Assembly: GCA_001940925.1 (NCBI GenBank)
Contig: MSGZ01000042.1
Coordinates: 128,970 to 192,969 of the forward strand
Source: Ruminococcus sp. Phil11
GTDB taxonomy: Bacteria > Bacillota > Clostridia > Oscillospirales > Ruminococcaceae
Length of the DNA stretch: 64,000 bases
Direction: 5' to 3'
Shown piece by piece: positions 25,908 to 35,402 of this stretch. The notes under the pieces are model-generated. The model had not been told where the DNA came from. It saw only the letters and a program-made list of their open reading frames with translations, and did not search any database. Position 1 is the first letter of the stretch, and every line of letters starts with the position of its first letter. Position numbers and translations under genes: made by a program.

Positions 25908-26774
25908 TTATCCCTGCGCATTCGCACCGGAGACGATCTCCGTCAGCTCCTGCGTAATGGACGCCTGCCGCGCACGGTTATATTTCAGCGAGAGATCGTC
26001 GATCATCTCCTGTGCATTGTCTGTCGCGTTCTCCATTGCCATGCGCCGTGCCGCCTGCTCGGAAGCATAGGTATCAACCACGGAGCAGTAGAGAATGCCC
26101 GCGAGATACTGCGGGATCAGCGAGTCAAACACCGCTTCGGGGCTCGGCTCGTAATCGGTCAGGCTCTGCACGCCGGGATTCCGTTCGAGATTCGGCACCG
26201 GGATCACCTGCATCTGTCTGGGCTCCTGCGAAAGTGGGGAGACCATGTTCGTGAAGAACACCTCGACCATAGCAAGATGCCCCTGCTCGCACAGATGCAC
26301 GATATGGTTCGCCATGTGGAGCGCGGTATAGGTCGTGATCGTCTCACCGACGTTATCGAAGGTACCGAGAATGCGGTTCGAGGTCTTGGCATAGTGCTCG
26401 GACGCCTTTTTGCCGACAGTCATCAGAATGACCTCTCTGCCCTGCTGCTCCAGCTCCCGGATGCGCGCATCCGCAAGACGGAACACATTGAGGTTGAAGC
26501 CGCCCGCAAGACCGCGGTCGCCCGCCATGACGACGAGCAGTGCTGCACCGTCCTCCCGCAGCTCGGTATAAGCCGAGTGGAAGCCGACGGCCTCGGATGC
26601 GACCTCACTCATGGTCTGATAAAGCAGATTGAAAAACGGCACCGCCTGTTCGGCGCGTTCCTTCGCCTTGCGCAGCTTGGACGAGGAGACAAGCTCCATT
26701 GCCTTGGTGATCTGCATGGTGCTCTCGACGCTCTTGATCCGGCGTTTGATCGCCTTCATATTGGAAGCTGCCAT
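25908..26774 (-). CDS. atpG: F-type ATP synthase gamma subunit
   Basis: Gamma is the rotating central shaft linking the c ring to F1. The 288-residue protein has the N-terminal helix AIKRRIKSVESTMQITKAME, the GDRGLAGGFN motif and the C-terminal helix with RRMAMENATDNAQEMIDDLS and NRARQASITQELTEIV, all diagnostic. It is preceded by atpA by 15 bases. The ATG at 26774 is well placed for the family. Confidence 0.96.
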   Translation of the reverse strand: MAASNMKAIKRRIKSVESTMQITKAMELVSSSKLRKAKERAEQAVPFFNLLYQTMSEVASEAVGFHSAYTELREDGAALLVVMAGDRGLAGGFNLNVFRLADARIRELEQQGREVILMTVGKKASEHYAKTSNRILGTFDNVGETITTYTALHMANHIVHLCEQGHLAMVEVFFTNMVSPLSQEPRQMQVIPVPNLERNPGVQSLTDYEPSPEAVFDSLIPQYLAGILYCSVVDTYASEQAARRMAMENATDNAQEMIDDLSLKYNRARQASITQELTEIVSGANAQG

Positions 26775-26789
26775 GATTCAGCCCTCCGA

Positions 26790-28295
26790 TCAGACAAAGC
26801 GCAGCACGAAATCCTCGATCGCGCTTTTGAGCTGTTTTTCGTTATCGGGCAGCAGCTTTCCGGTCTCCGCAATGGAATCGGTGATCTCGCTGTGCGTTTC
26901 GCGGATCTCGGTCAGGAGTGCCTCCTCAAATTCCGCAATACGATTGACCGGCACATCCTTCAGCAGGTTGTTCGTGACTGCGTAAAGGATCACGACCTGA
27001 TCCGGCGCGGAAAGCGGCTGACTCTTGCCCTGCTTCAGCACCTCGACGACGCGCTCGCCCTTTGCCAGACGCTCCTTCGTGTCCTTGTCAAGGTCGGAGC
27101 CGAACTGCGAGAATGCCTGCAGCTCGCGGTACTGCGAATAGGTCAGCTTCAGCGAGCCGGAAACCTTCTTCATGGCCGGGATCTGCGCCGCGGAGCCGAC
27201 ACGGGAAACCGAAATACCCGGGTTGACCGCCGGACGGACGCCTGCATTAAAGAGGTCTGTCTCAAGGAAGATCTGACCGTCCGTAATGGAGATGACGTTC
27301 GTCGGGATGTACGCGGAAACGTCGCCGGCCTGCGTCTCGATGATCGGCAGTGCGGTCAGAGAGCCGCCGCCGTAGTTCTCGTTCAGGCAGCAGGCGCGCT
27401 CCAGCAGTCTCGAATGCAGATAGAACACATCGCCGGGATAAGCCTCACGCCCCGGGGGACGCTTCAGCAGCAGCGAGAGCGTTCTGTAAGCGACCGCGTG
27501 CTTGGAAAGATCATCGTAGATGATGAGCGCATCCTTGCCCTGATCGGTGAAGTATTCGCCCATCGTGCAGCCGGTATACGGCGCGATGTACTGCAGCGGT
27601 GCCAGCTCCGAAGCCGTCGCGGAAACAACAATGGTATAGGACATGGCATCCGCCCTGGTCAGCGTCTCCACAACATTTGCAACGGTCGAACGCTTCTGAC
27701 CGATCGCGACATAAATGCAGATGACGCCCTTGCCCTTCTGGTTCATGATCGTGTCCAGCGCGATCGTGGTCTTGCCGGTCTGGCGGTCGCCTATGATGAG
27801 TTCACGCTGACCTCTGCCGATCGGGATCATCGAGTCGATCGCCTTGATGCCGGTCTGCAGCGGCTCATGCACGGATTTTCTCGTGATGATGCCGGGCGCG
27901 ATCTTTTCGATCGGCATGACCTTTTCCGTCAGGATCGGGCCCTTGCCGTCGATCGGCTCACCGAGTGCATTGACGACTCTGCCGAGCAGCTCGTCGCCGA
28001 CCGGAACAGACACGATCTGCTTGGTGCGGCGGACAGCGGTGCCCTCCTTGATATTGTGATCCGAGCCGAGCAGCACGGCACCGACAAAGTCATGCTCCAG
28101 ATTCAGAGCCATGCCCGAAACGCCGCCCTCAAATTCGAGCAGCTCACCGGACATGCATTGCTCCAGACCGTGCACATTTGCGATACCGTCGCCGACGGTG
28201 ATCACCGTACCGACATCGGCAAGGTTCAGCTTCGCTTCGTAGTTCCGGAGCTGCTCCTTGATAATGCCGGTAATTTCATCTGGTCTCAAATTCAT
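26790..28295 (-). CDS. atpA: F-type ATP synthase alpha subunit
   Basis: Alpha provides the non-catalytic nucleotide sites of F1. The 501-residue protein has the P-loop [15 protein letters not shown], the [11 protein letters not shown] segment, [34 protein letters not shown] and [20 protein letters not shown], all typical. The ATG at 28295 has CGAGG about 10 bases upstream; a TTG 18 bases earlier would put the ribosome-binding site inside the gene. The gap to atpH is 65 bases. Confidence 0.96.
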   Translation of the reverse strand: MNLRPDEITGIIKEQLRNYEAKLNLADVGTVITVGDGIANVHGLEQCMSGELLEFEGGVSGMALNLEHDFVGAVLLGSDHNIKEGTAVRRTKQIVSVPVGDELLGRVVNALGEPIDGKGPILTEKVMPIEKIAPGIITRKSVHEPLQTGIKAIDSMIPIGRGQRELIIGDRQTGKTTIALDTIMNQKGKGVICIYVAIGQKRSTVANVVETLTRADAMSYTIVVSATASELAPLQYIAPYTGCTMGEYFTDQGKDALIIYDDLSKHAVAYRTLSLLLKRPPGREAYPGDVFYLHSRLLERACCLNENYGGGSLTALPIIETQAGDVSAYIPTNVISITDGQIFLETDLFNAGVRPAVNPGISVSRVGSAAQIPAMKKVSGSLKLTYSQYRELQAFSQFGSDLDKDTKERLAKGERVVEVLKQGKSQPLSAPDQVVILYAVTNNLLKDVPVNRIAEFEEALLTEIRETHSEITDSIAETGKLLPDNEKQLKSAIEDFVLRFV

Positions 28296-28360
28296 TCTTA
28301 TAACCTCGTTCAATCAGAATGCGCGGTTCCGCAGACAAATCCGCAGAACCGATATCCCGT

Positions 28361-28891
28361 TCAGGAAAGCTGCTCTTTCAGCGCATCCAGACGGTATTTG
28401 ACGCTGTTGTCGATGCGTGTGTCGCCGTACTGCACAATGACGCCGCCCAAGATGCCGCGGTCGATATGCTCCGTGATCCGGATAACCTTCCGGAGCTTTG
28501 CCGACAGCGCGGAACGCAGACGCTCCTTCTGATCGTGCGTCAGTGCGACCGCCGTCGTGACCTTCACATCCTCGGTGTTCTGATAATCGAGCATCCGCCT
28601 GTCAAAGTCGTCGGCGATCTCGCCGATGAACGGCACGCGGTCATGCCCGATCAGCAGAAACAGCAGCTTTGCAGCAAGCCCCTGCTCACCGAAGATCTTT
28701 TTCGCAATGCCGATGCGTTCCTCAACGGAAAGCGTCGGAAGCGAGAGCAGTCTTGTCAGATCCGGATTCAGCGAGAACAGCACGGCTGTCTGCCGCAGGT
28801 CGGAACGGGTCTCCTGCATGACAGCGTCGCCCTGCTCATTGGCCAGCGAGAACAGCGCATTTGCGTAGACCGAAGAAACCTCCGAGCTCAC
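28361..28891 (-). CDS. atpH: F-type ATP synthase delta subunit
   Basis: Delta joins the b stalk to the top of F1. The 176-residue protein has the N-terminal helical bundle (SVYANALFSLANEQG, VEERIGIAKKIF) and the conserved C-terminal segment with HIDRGILGGVIVQYGDTRID. It uses a GTG start that overlaps the atpF stop (GTGA), which suggests translational coupling. Confidence 0.94.
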   Translation of the reverse strand: MSSEVSSVYANALFSLANEQGDAVMQETRSDLRQTAVLFSLNPDLTRLLSLPTLSVEERIGIAKKIFGEQGLAAKLLFLLIGHDRVPFIGEIADDFDRRMLDYQNTEDVKVTTAVALTHDQKERLRSALSAKLRKVIRITEHIDRGILGGVIVQYGDTRIDNSVKYRLDALKEQLS

Positions 28892-29388
28892 TGTACATCA
28901 CCCACCGAATCAATAAATTCGTCGATCAGTCTTGCGTGATCTGCCTGATTGATCTCACGCCCGACGACCTTTTCCGCGACCATGACCGCCAGCCCGGAAA
29001 CATCCGAGCGAAGCTGGCTTTCGGCTCTGCGCTTTTCGCGCTCAAGCTCATCGCGGTTCTGCTGCAGGATGCCCGCAGCCTCCGCCTTTGCGCCCGCAAC
29101 GATCTCCTCGGAACGCTGCTGCGCCTTTCTGGCCGCATTGCGGAGCATCTCCGCAGATTCCTCTTTTGCCTTCGTCAGCTTTTCCGTATACTCCGTTTCA
29201 GCAGCCTCCGCGCGCGCGCGCGCATCCTCGGCGTCCTTCAGCGTCTGATCGACAGCCGCCTGCCGCTCGGACAGGATCTTCTGAACGGGCTTGAACAGAA
29301 AATGCTTCAAAGCAAAAAAGAGGATCATCAGGTTGATCCAGGAAAAGAGGATCGTCCCGATATCAATGGATAAAAATCCAAGCTTCAT
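28888..29388 (-). CDS. atpF: F-type ATP synthase b subunit
   Basis: Subunit b is the peripheral stalk. The 166-residue protein has one N-terminal membrane helix (about residues 8-28, TILFSWINLMILFFALKHFL) and a long charged coiled coil rich in Ala, Glu and Arg (ARARAEAAETEYTEKLTKAK), then the end that binds delta. Only one b gene is present, as expected for a homodimeric stalk. Confidence 0.95.
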   Translation of the reverse strand: MKLGFLSIDIGTILFSWINLMILFFALKHFLFKPVQKILSERQAAVDQTLKDAEDARARAEAAETEYTEKLTKAKEESAEMLRNAARKAQQRSEEIVAGAKAEAAGILQQNRDELEREKRRAESQLRSDVSGLAVMVAEKVVGREINQADHARLIDEFIDSVGDVQ

Positions 29389-29429
29389 TCCGTATCAGCC
29401 TCTCTTATCGTATTTGCTGCTTCTGCCGG

Positions 29430-29714
<285 letters not shown>

Positions 29715-29728
29715 TTACCGAAAAATGA

Positions 29729-30508
29729 TTACGCAGCCGCCTCATCCTCGGCAGGACCTGCGTTGCTGACAAAGACCATTGTCAGCATAATAAAGATGAA
29801 TGCCTGCATGAAGTCCGAAAACAGGTCAAAGTACAGCGAGAGCACCGCGGGGATACCGATCGTCAGGAACGGTATCTGCATGTGCAGCATGTGACTCAGA
29901 CTTGTCAGGCCGAAGTAGATCAGACCCATGATAATGGAACCGCCGGCGATATTGCCGAAGTGACGCAGTGCCATTGCGGTCGGGGTCGCGACCTCGCTCA
30001 GGATATTGATCGGGAGCATGACCGGGATCGGGTCTGCAAAGCCTTTCAGATATCCGCCGACGCCGCCGTACTTGATCTTGGTCGCGGTGATCAGGATAAA
30101 GGTCATCAGTGCCCATGTCAGCAGCACGGAAAAATCAGAGGTCACGGCGCGCACGCCGAACAGACTGATCAGACTGCCGAAGATCGAGAACAGGAAAACC
30201 GTCGCGATGTACGGGGTGAACGCCAGCCAGCGTTTTCCCATGGTATCTCGCACGAGATTCGTGATCGCCTCCACAGCCATTTCCGCGATCACCTGCCGTT
30301 TAGAAACAGCCTTGACCTTCAGGCCGCGCGTCAGGAAGATGCACAGCCCAATGATGACCGCCATGACGATCCATTCCAGCACGACTGTTTCCGTGAAGTT
30401 GATGTCCAGCCCGAAAATATGAAAGGTCTTGATGACCTTCGGACCCGTGACGCTCAGCTCCTCGGAGCCGCGCAGGAACTCAGGCAGAGCCATAGCCAGA
30501 ATAGCCAT
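29729..30508 (-). CDS. atpB: F-type ATP synthase a subunit
   Basis: Subunit a forms the ion channels beside the c ring. The 259-residue membrane protein has five to six hydrophobic helices, the conserved arginine in MALRHFGNIAGG, and the NILSEVATPTAMALRHFGN stretch typical of bacterial a subunits. The start lacks an ideally spaced ribosome-binding site (AGGTGA about 13 bases upstream), which may set a lower a-subunit yield. It follows the atpI-like gene after 12 bases. Confidence 0.95.
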   Translation of the reverse strand: MAILAMALPEFLRGSEELSVTGPKVIKTFHIFGLDINFTETVVLEWIVMAVIIGLCIFLTRGLKVKAVSKRQVIAEMAVEAITNLVRDTMGKRWLAFTPYIATVFLFSIFGSLISLFGVRAVTSDFSVLLTWALMTFILITATKIKYGGVGGYLKGFADPIPVMLPINILSEVATPTAMALRHFGNIAGGSIIMGLIYFGLTSLSHMLHMQIPFLTIGIPAVLSLYFDLFSDFMQAFIFIMLTMVFVSNAGPAEDEAAA

Positions 30509-30520
30509 ATATGTTGATTC

Positions 30521-30934
30521 TCACCTCTTTTTTATGCGGGAGTCTTTGCCGGAGCGGGCAAACAGTGCCCCGGCGGTATAGATCAGGCGCGGATACAGCA
30601 TCGGCAGACAGACGGCAGCCGGCGAGATCCGTGTGCGGAACACCAGCGCCAATGCAAACGCCGCTGCGAATACAAGCAGCCTGAGCGCATAGAACAGCAG
30701 ATGCCGCCGCTGACTGGTCACGCCGTAACGCCTGGCGTCGTCCTCCATGCGGAGCACGCTCAGCCGGATCAGAAGCAGCGTACAGAGCAGCACGGCTGTC
30801 CCGAGCAGCAGTCCCAGTGCGAAGCGCAGGGTCGCGCCTACAAAGATGATGCTGATCAGATATGCTGCGATATTCAGAAAAACGGCACGCTTCATGAGCA
30901 TGAAAATCTCCTGCCGCATCGGTTCGGACGGCAT
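30521..30934 (-). CDS. AtpI-like membrane protein
   Basis: This 137-residue protein with four hydrophobic segments is the first gene of the atp operon, the place of AtpI/UncI, a small protein thought to help c-ring assembly or ion supply. Sequence identity is too low to name it surely. It starts MPSEPMRQEIFMLMKRAVFL; AAAGGGG lies 8 bases before the ATG at 30934, while an upstream ATG at 30961 region has no such site. A good promoter lies directly upstream. Confidence 0.7.
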   Translation of the reverse strand: MPSEPMRQEIFMLMKRAVFLNIAAYLISIIFVGATLRFALGLLLGTAVLLCTLLLIRLSVLRMEDDARRYGVTSQRRHLLFYALRLLVFAAAFALALVFRTRISPAAVCLPMLYPRLIYTAGALFARSGKDSRIKKR

Positions 30935-30965
30935 CGAAACGCCCCTTTCCTGCATATTCACTCAC

Positions 30966-30994
30966 AGTATACCATAAATCGGGGAAAAAAGCAA
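30966..30994 (-). promoter_or_regulatory. Promoter P1 of the atp operon
   Basis: On the minus strand TTGCTT (30994-30989) and TATACT (30971-30966) are 17 bases apart with TGG before the -10 (extended -10). Transcription would begin near 30959, about 25 bases before the atpI-like start. Confidence 0.75.
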
Positions 30995-31060
30995 TGGGCA
31001 AACGCAAAGAATCATCCGGAAACCGGACAAAACGCGCCCCGTGCCTAAAACACGCCGTAC

Positions 31061-31094
31061 ATAAAAACAGCCCTATCAGACGAACTGATAAGGC
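31061..31094 (-). terminator. Terminator just below promoter P2
   Basis: On the minus strand the arms at 31094-31085 and 31079-31070 pair over 10 bp (one G-U), with a TTCGT loop, and TGTTTTTAT follows. It lies only about 15-50 bases below promoter P2, so it would end a transcript of some 45-50 bases or act as an attenuator ahead of the atp operon. Confidence 0.75.
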
Positions 31095-31114
31095 GCCTCT
31101 CTGCATCCTGACAC

Positions 31115-31143
31115 AGTATACCATATAATGCGGATTTTGTCAA
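31115..31143 (-). promoter_or_regulatory. Promoter P2, leftward
   Basis: On the minus strand TTGACA (31143-31138) and TATACT (31120-31115) are 17 bases apart, again with TATGG before the -10 as in P1. It points at the atp operon but a terminator follows at once. Confidence 0.75.
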
Positions 31144-31199
31144 GCATCAGAAATGCGGTGTTTTTCCGGTCCCGGTCAGATATTGCGGATTCCCGCACA

Positions 31200-31228
31200 T
31201 TGACAAAACAGCGGTTTTCCGATATAAT
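31200..31228 (+). promoter_or_regulatory. Promoter of the pectin-oligosaccharide uptake operon
   Basis: TTGACA (31200-31205) and TATAAT (31223-31228) are 17 bases apart, a perfect consensus. A hairpin GCGGGCGG-TTTT-CCGCCTGC (31249-31268) sits in the leader just before CAGGAG (31272-31277) and could affect translation. Confidence 0.85.
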
Positions 31229-31283
31229 AGAGTCGGAAAATAACAAGAGCGGGCGGTTTTCCGCCTGCTGACAGGAGTGTATT

Positions 31284-32570
31284 ATGCAAAAACGTGTGGG
31301 GGCACTGTGCATCGCTGCTGTGATTCTGTTTTCTCTGACCGGCTGCGGCAGAACTGCGGACGGTCAGCAGGAGATCCGGTTTTCGTGGTGGGGCGGGGAT
31401 TCCCGTCATCAGGCGACAATTACGGCCGCAGAGCGTTTTTCTGCGTCGCATCCCGGCGTCGAGGTGCGCACCGAATACGGCGCGTGGAGCGGCTGGGAGG
31501 AAGCGGCAGCGGCAGCACTCTATGCCGGGACCGAAGCAGATGTCATGCAGGTCAACCGGAACTGGCTGTTCGATTACAGCTCGGATACGTCCGGCTTCCT
31601 TGATCTGCGGGATTACAGCAATATCATTGATCTGACACAGTATGACGACGATGTGCTCGATATGTGCACAGTGGACGGAAAGCTGCTTGCCGTGCCGGTC
31701 AGCCGGACGGGCAGGGTCTTTCTGTGGAACGAAACGACCTTTGAAAAGGCGGGGCTCTCAGTCCCCGGAAGCTTCTCGGAGCTCTGCGAAGCGGGCAGAA
31801 TCTTTGCGGAAACGCTCGGCGCGGATTATTATCCGCTGGCGCTCGGCTGGTATGACCGGATGCTGTTTCTCGTATATCTGCTGCAGTGCGAATACGGCAG
31901 AGAATGGGTCAGGGACGGCAGTCTGCAGTATTCGCAGGCGGAGATCGAAAAAGGGCTCGAAACGATCTGCAAAATGGAACAGGATCATGTCATACCGCCG
32001 CTGAAACAGATCGCGGGCGGCGGCGCGGACAGCTTTGACAAGGACGAAAACTATATCACGGGCAGATATGCCGGAATCTACGAATGGGATTCCTCGGCCG
32101 GCAAATTCGTCAGCGCATTAAGCGAGGGGCAGACGCTCACCGTCGGCGATTACTTCACCGATCTCGGTGATTATCACGGCGGCTTTTCCAAGATCTCACT
32201 CGGCTTTGCAATCTCGAAGCATACAAAATATCCGGAGACCTGCGCGAAGCTGATCGCCGCTCTGGTCAGCGAGCCCGAAACCGTGAAAGTCCTCGGCACA
32301 GAGCGGGGAATCCCGCTCAACAAAAAAGGATACGAAATATGCAGTTCCGCGGGGCTGTTGGGGGACATCTCCGCGGAGGCGAACCGCCGCATGACAGCGT
32401 GGATCAGATTCCCGATCGACCCGGGATTCGAGCACGCGTCCCTCAAGGGGGTCAGCGGCGTATACGAGGATGTGTTTTCCGGGCTGAGCTACGGCGATTA
32501 TCCGGTTTCCGTGGCGGCAGAACGGCTGATTGCCGGAATCCAGGCTGTCGTCAGCGGAGAATCGTCATGA
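31284..32570 (+). CDS. ABC transporter solute-binding lipoprotein (sugar)
   Basis: This 428-residue lipoprotein would capture an oligosaccharide outside the cell. The signal peptide ends in the lipobox LTGC. The mature part has the extracellular-binding-protein family 1 pattern: IRFSWWGGDSRHQATI, AERFSASHPGVEV, GTEADVMQVN and YEWDSSAGKFV. The neighbours (GH105 and two permeases) match the YesOPQR/YtcQ group that takes up rhamnogalacturonan fragments. No ATPase gene is present, so a shared MsmX-type ATPase would be needed. Its stop overlaps the GH105 start (ATGA). Confidence 0.88.
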   Translation: MQKRVGALCIAAVILFSLTGCGRTADGQQEIRFSWWGGDSRHQATITAAERFSASHPGVEVRTEYGAWSGWEEAAAAALYAGTEADVMQVNRNWLFDYSSDTSGFLDLRDYSNIIDLTQYDDDVLDMCTVDGKLLAVPVSRTGRVFLWNETTFEKAGLSVPGSFSELCEAGRIFAETLGADYYPLALGWYDRMLFLVYLLQCEYGREWVRDGSLQYSQAEIEKGLETICKMEQDHVIPPLKQIAGGGADSFDKDENYITGRYAGIYEWDSSAGKFVSALSEGQTLTVGDYFTDLGDYHGGFSKISLGFAISKHTKYPETCAKLIAALVSEPETVKVLGTERGIPLNKKGYEICSSAGLLGDISAEANRRMTAWIRFPIDPGFEHASLKGVSGVYEDVFSGLSYGDYPVSVAAERLIAGIQAVVSGESS

Positions 32571-33658
32571 CGGATTCATTCTTTCAGCAATATCTTGCGT
32601 CTTACCGTCCTTATAAGCCCTACTGGAATTATGAGGACGGCTGCGTGCTGCTAGGATGCGAGGATATGTATCATGCATCCGGCGATGCGCGGTACGCAGA
32701 TTTCATTCTGGAATACCTGTCCTGCCGCATCGGTCAGGACGGAACGATCGCGGATTATCCGGCGTCGAGATACAGCCTTGACAGCTTCAACAGCTGCAAG
32801 CTGCTGTTCTTTGCGTGGGCGCAAACGAAAGAGGAACGCTACCGCCTTGCGATCGGCAGTCAGATCGAGCAGCTGCGGCAGCATCCGCGGACGGACAGCG
32901 GCCTTTGCTGGCACAAGGGCATTTATCCGCATCAGGTCTGGCTGGACGGCTGCTTTATGGGAGCACCGTTCTTCACGGCCTACGCGGACATGACCGGCAG
33001 CGCGGCACTGTTCCGCGAGGTGCAGCACTGCTTCCGGTATATCCGGGCGCACCTGCGGGACAGCGAAACCGGGCTTTACCGGCACGGTCTGGACGAATCG
33101 CGGGAGCAGGCTTGGGCGGACAAGGAGACCGGCTGTTCCGCGGCATTCTGGCTGCGCGGTATGAGCTGGCTGCTCGCCGCGCTGACCGACACCGCCGTTC
33201 TGCTGCCGGAAAAGCAGGCGGATATGAAAAAGGAATTATCGGATATGTTAAACGAAGCCGTCACCGCACTGCTGCGGTATCAGGCAGAGGACGGACTGTT
33301 TTATCAGGTCATCGACCGCCCCGATGCCGCCGGCAATTATACCGAAACATCCGGCAGTCTCATGGCCGCATACAGCATGATGCGCGGTGCCGGAGCGGGA
33401 CTTCTGGACGCGCCGTTCTATGAGATCGGACGTTCGATACTGGAAAATGTAAAGTCGCAGAAAATCTGGGAGACCGAGGAGGGCATCCGCCTGACCGATA
33501 TCTGCGTCTCCGCGGGGCTCGGCGGGGAGCCCTACCGCGACGGCAGCTGCACATATTATCTCTCGGAGCCGGTCACCGAAAACGACCCAAAGGGCGTCGG
33601 CTTCCTGATGCGCGCGGAGGCCGCGGCGCGCATATACCGAAACGGGGCGCGCCGATGA
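32567..33658 (+). CDS. GH105 unsaturated rhamnogalacturonyl hydrolase
   Basis: This 363-residue cytoplasmic enzyme (no signal peptide) belongs to GH88/105 and removes the unsaturated galacturonyl residue left by pectate or rhamnogalacturonan lyases. Marks are CWHKGIYPHQVWLDGCFMGA, which holds the catalytic Asp of VWLDG, and ETGCSAAFWLRGMSWLLAAL and YTETSGSLMAAYSMMRGA. The ATG at 32567 overlaps the upstream stop; a longer frame into the binding-protein gene is rejected. Its stop overlaps the next permease (ATGA). The position matches yesR in Bacillus. Confidence 0.87.
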   Translation: MTDSFFQQYLASYRPYKPYWNYEDGCVLLGCEDMYHASGDARYADFILEYLSCRIGQDGTIADYPASRYSLDSFNSCKLLFFAWAQTKEERYRLAIGSQIEQLRQHPRTDSGLCWHKGIYPHQVWLDGCFMGAPFFTAYADMTGSAALFREVQHCFRYIRAHLRDSETGLYRHGLDESREQAWADKETGCSAAFWLRGMSWLLAALTDTAVLLPEKQADMKKELSDMLNEAVTALLRYQAEDGLFYQVIDRPDAAGNYTETSGSLMAAYSMMRGAGAGLLDAPFYEIGRSILENVKSQKIWETEEGIRLTDICVSAGLGGEPYRDGSCTYYLSEPVTENDPKGVGFLMRAEAAARIYRNGARR

Positions 33659-34542
33659 AGCGTCCTGCAAAAAAGCATCTGAACCGGCTGTATCTTTTGC
33701 CGTGGCTGCTCGGATTTCTGCTGTTTCAGGCTGCGCCGATGCTGTACTCGCTGTTCTGCGGGTTCACCGATCTGCACCTGTTCCGCGGCATCTCGCAGAC
33801 CGGTCTGATGAATTATGTCCGCATTTTCACGGAGAGCGAATCGCTCAGGGCGATCGGCATGACGCTGAAATTCGCGGTGCTCTCCGTCCCGCTGAAGATC
33901 GCGGCGGCTCTGCTGACGGCCGTTCTGCTGACAAAGCCGCTCCGCGGGCTGCGGCTGTTCCGGACGCTCTGTTATCTGCCCTCGATCCTCGGCGGATCGG
34001 TCGCGGCGGCGGTGCTCTGGAAGGCGATGTTCCGCGATCACGGCGTCATCAACGGCATCCTGACCGCGATGCATCTGCCCGCCGTGACATGGCTCTCCGG
34101 GCAGGAAACGGCACTGTGGGTCATCATCCTGCTGCGCGTCTGGGAATTCGGGATGCCGATGCTGATGTTTCTCGCAGCCCTGCAGGATATCCCGCAGGAG
34201 CTGACCGATGCCGCAACTCTGGACGGCGCGGGCAGTATCACGCGGTTTTTCCGCATTACGCTGCCGATGATCTCGCCGGTTCTCTTTTATAATGTGATCC
34301 TTGCATTCTGCATGGCGTTACAGGAATTTCATGCGCCGTTCGTTATCACGGAGGGCGGCCCGCGCGGCGGCACGACGCTGCTCTCGCTGCTCCTCTACCG
34401 GAGCGCATTCACGGCCAATGAAATGGGCTATGCCTGTGCGCTGGCATGGGTGCTGTTTCTGGTCTGCGCGGCGTTCAGCGCGATGCTGCTCCCGCTGCGC
34501 CGGAAATTGGTCTATTTTGCGGACGAGGAGGGCACGGTATGA
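33655..34542 (+). CDS. ABC sugar permease, MalF/LplB type
   Basis: This 295-residue inner-membrane protein has six hydrophobic segments and the permease signature EAA-like loop (DAATLDGAGSITRFFRITLP). It starts KRPAKKHLNRLYLLPWLLGF. It would form the channel with the next gene. Overlaps of four bases at both ends show tight coupling. The likely cargo, unsaturated pectic oligosaccharide, is inferred from GH105. Confidence 0.9.
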   Translation: MKRPAKKHLNRLYLLPWLLGFLLFQAAPMLYSLFCGFTDLHLFRGISQTGLMNYVRIFTESESLRAIGMTLKFAVLSVPLKIAAALLTAVLLTKPLRGLRLFRTLCYLPSILGGSVAAAVLWKAMFRDHGVINGILTAMHLPAVTWLSGQETALWVIILLRVWEFGMPMLMFLAALQDIPQELTDAATLDGAGSITRFFRITLPMISPVLFYNVILAFCMALQEFHAPFVITEGGPRGGTTLLSLLLYRSAFTANEMGYACALAWVLFLVCAAFSAMLLPLRRKLVYFADEEGTV

Positions 34543-35390
34543 AGCAAGCCAGCCGCAAAGCCCGTCAGCAAATGCTGCGCTTCCTGCTGCTGACTGCCGT
34601 GGCTTTCCTCATGATCTATCCCTTGCTCTGGCTCGCCGGTTCGACGCTGCGGGACAATCCGGAGCTGTTTGCCTCTGCGGGGATCCTGCCGCTGCACCCG
34701 ACGCTCGACGGCTGGCGCAGGGCATTTGACGCATACGGCGGGCAGATCGGTCTGCTCCGCGCCATGTGCAATACCTATCTGATCGCGCTGCCGAAGGTAC
34801 TGCTGACGCTTGTCTCCGTCACGATGACCGCATACGGCTTTGCGCGGTTCCGGTTCCGCGGCAGGCATCTGCTGATGCTGATGCTGTTTTCTACGCTGTT
34901 TCTGCCGCAGACCGTGCTTTATGTGCCGCAGTTCATGCTGTTTCACAAACTCGGCTGGATCGACTCCCCGGCGTATCTGCCGCTGATCGTTCCGGCGGCC
35001 TGCGCCTGCGATACCGTGCTGATCATCGCGCTGATGCAGTTTTTCCGCGGCATCCCGAAGTCCTACGACGAGGCCGCTGCACTGGACGGCTGCAACTCCT
35101 TCCAGACGCTCCTGCATGTGCTGATCCCGCAGCTGCGTCCCGTGCTGATCTCGGTCGGCGTGCTGCAGCTGCTCTGGTCGGTCAACGACTACATGGGGCC
35201 GCTGCTCTACGTGAATACGCCGTCGCGCTATCCGGTTTCGTTGTTCGTCAAGCTCTCTATGGACGCGGACAGCGGCTTTGCTTGGAACCGCGTGCTCGCG
35301 GTCTGCCTGACGGCGATGCTCCCGCAGATCATTGTTTATTTTGCGGCACAGAGATACTTCATCCCGGAACCGGCAGGAATAAAAGGATAA
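34539..35390 (+). CDS. ABC sugar permease, MalG type
   Basis: This 283-residue partner permease has six hydrophobic segments and the cytoplasmic loop DEAAALDGCNSFQTLLHVLIPQ, the EAA motif that binds the ATPase. It ends with the family's FIPEPAGIKG-like tail. The ATG at 34539 overlaps the previous stop and has GAGGAGG upstream. A longer upstream frame has no ribosome-binding site. Confidence 0.9.
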   Translation: MKQASRKARQQMLRFLLLTAVAFLMIYPLLWLAGSTLRDNPELFASAGILPLHPTLDGWRRAFDAYGGQIGLLRAMCNTYLIALPKVLLTLVSVTMTAYGFARFRFRGRHLLMLMLFSTLFLPQTVLYVPQFMLFHKLGWIDSPAYLPLIVPAACACDTVLIIALMQFFRGIPKSYDEAAALDGCNSFQTLLHVLIPQLRPVLISVGVLQLLWSVNDYMGPLLYVNTPSRYPVSLFVKLSMDADSGFAWNRVLAVCLTAMLPQIIVYFAAQRYFIPEPAGIKG

Positions 35391-35402
35391 AGGCTGATTA
35401 CT

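Noticed and set aside
25890-28532. An 880-codon plus-strand ORF opposite atpD/atpG/atpA
   Set aside because: It lies wholly antisense to clear atp genes, has a His/Arg/Asp-rich composition typical of a shadow frame in GC-rich genes, and has no ribosome-binding site.
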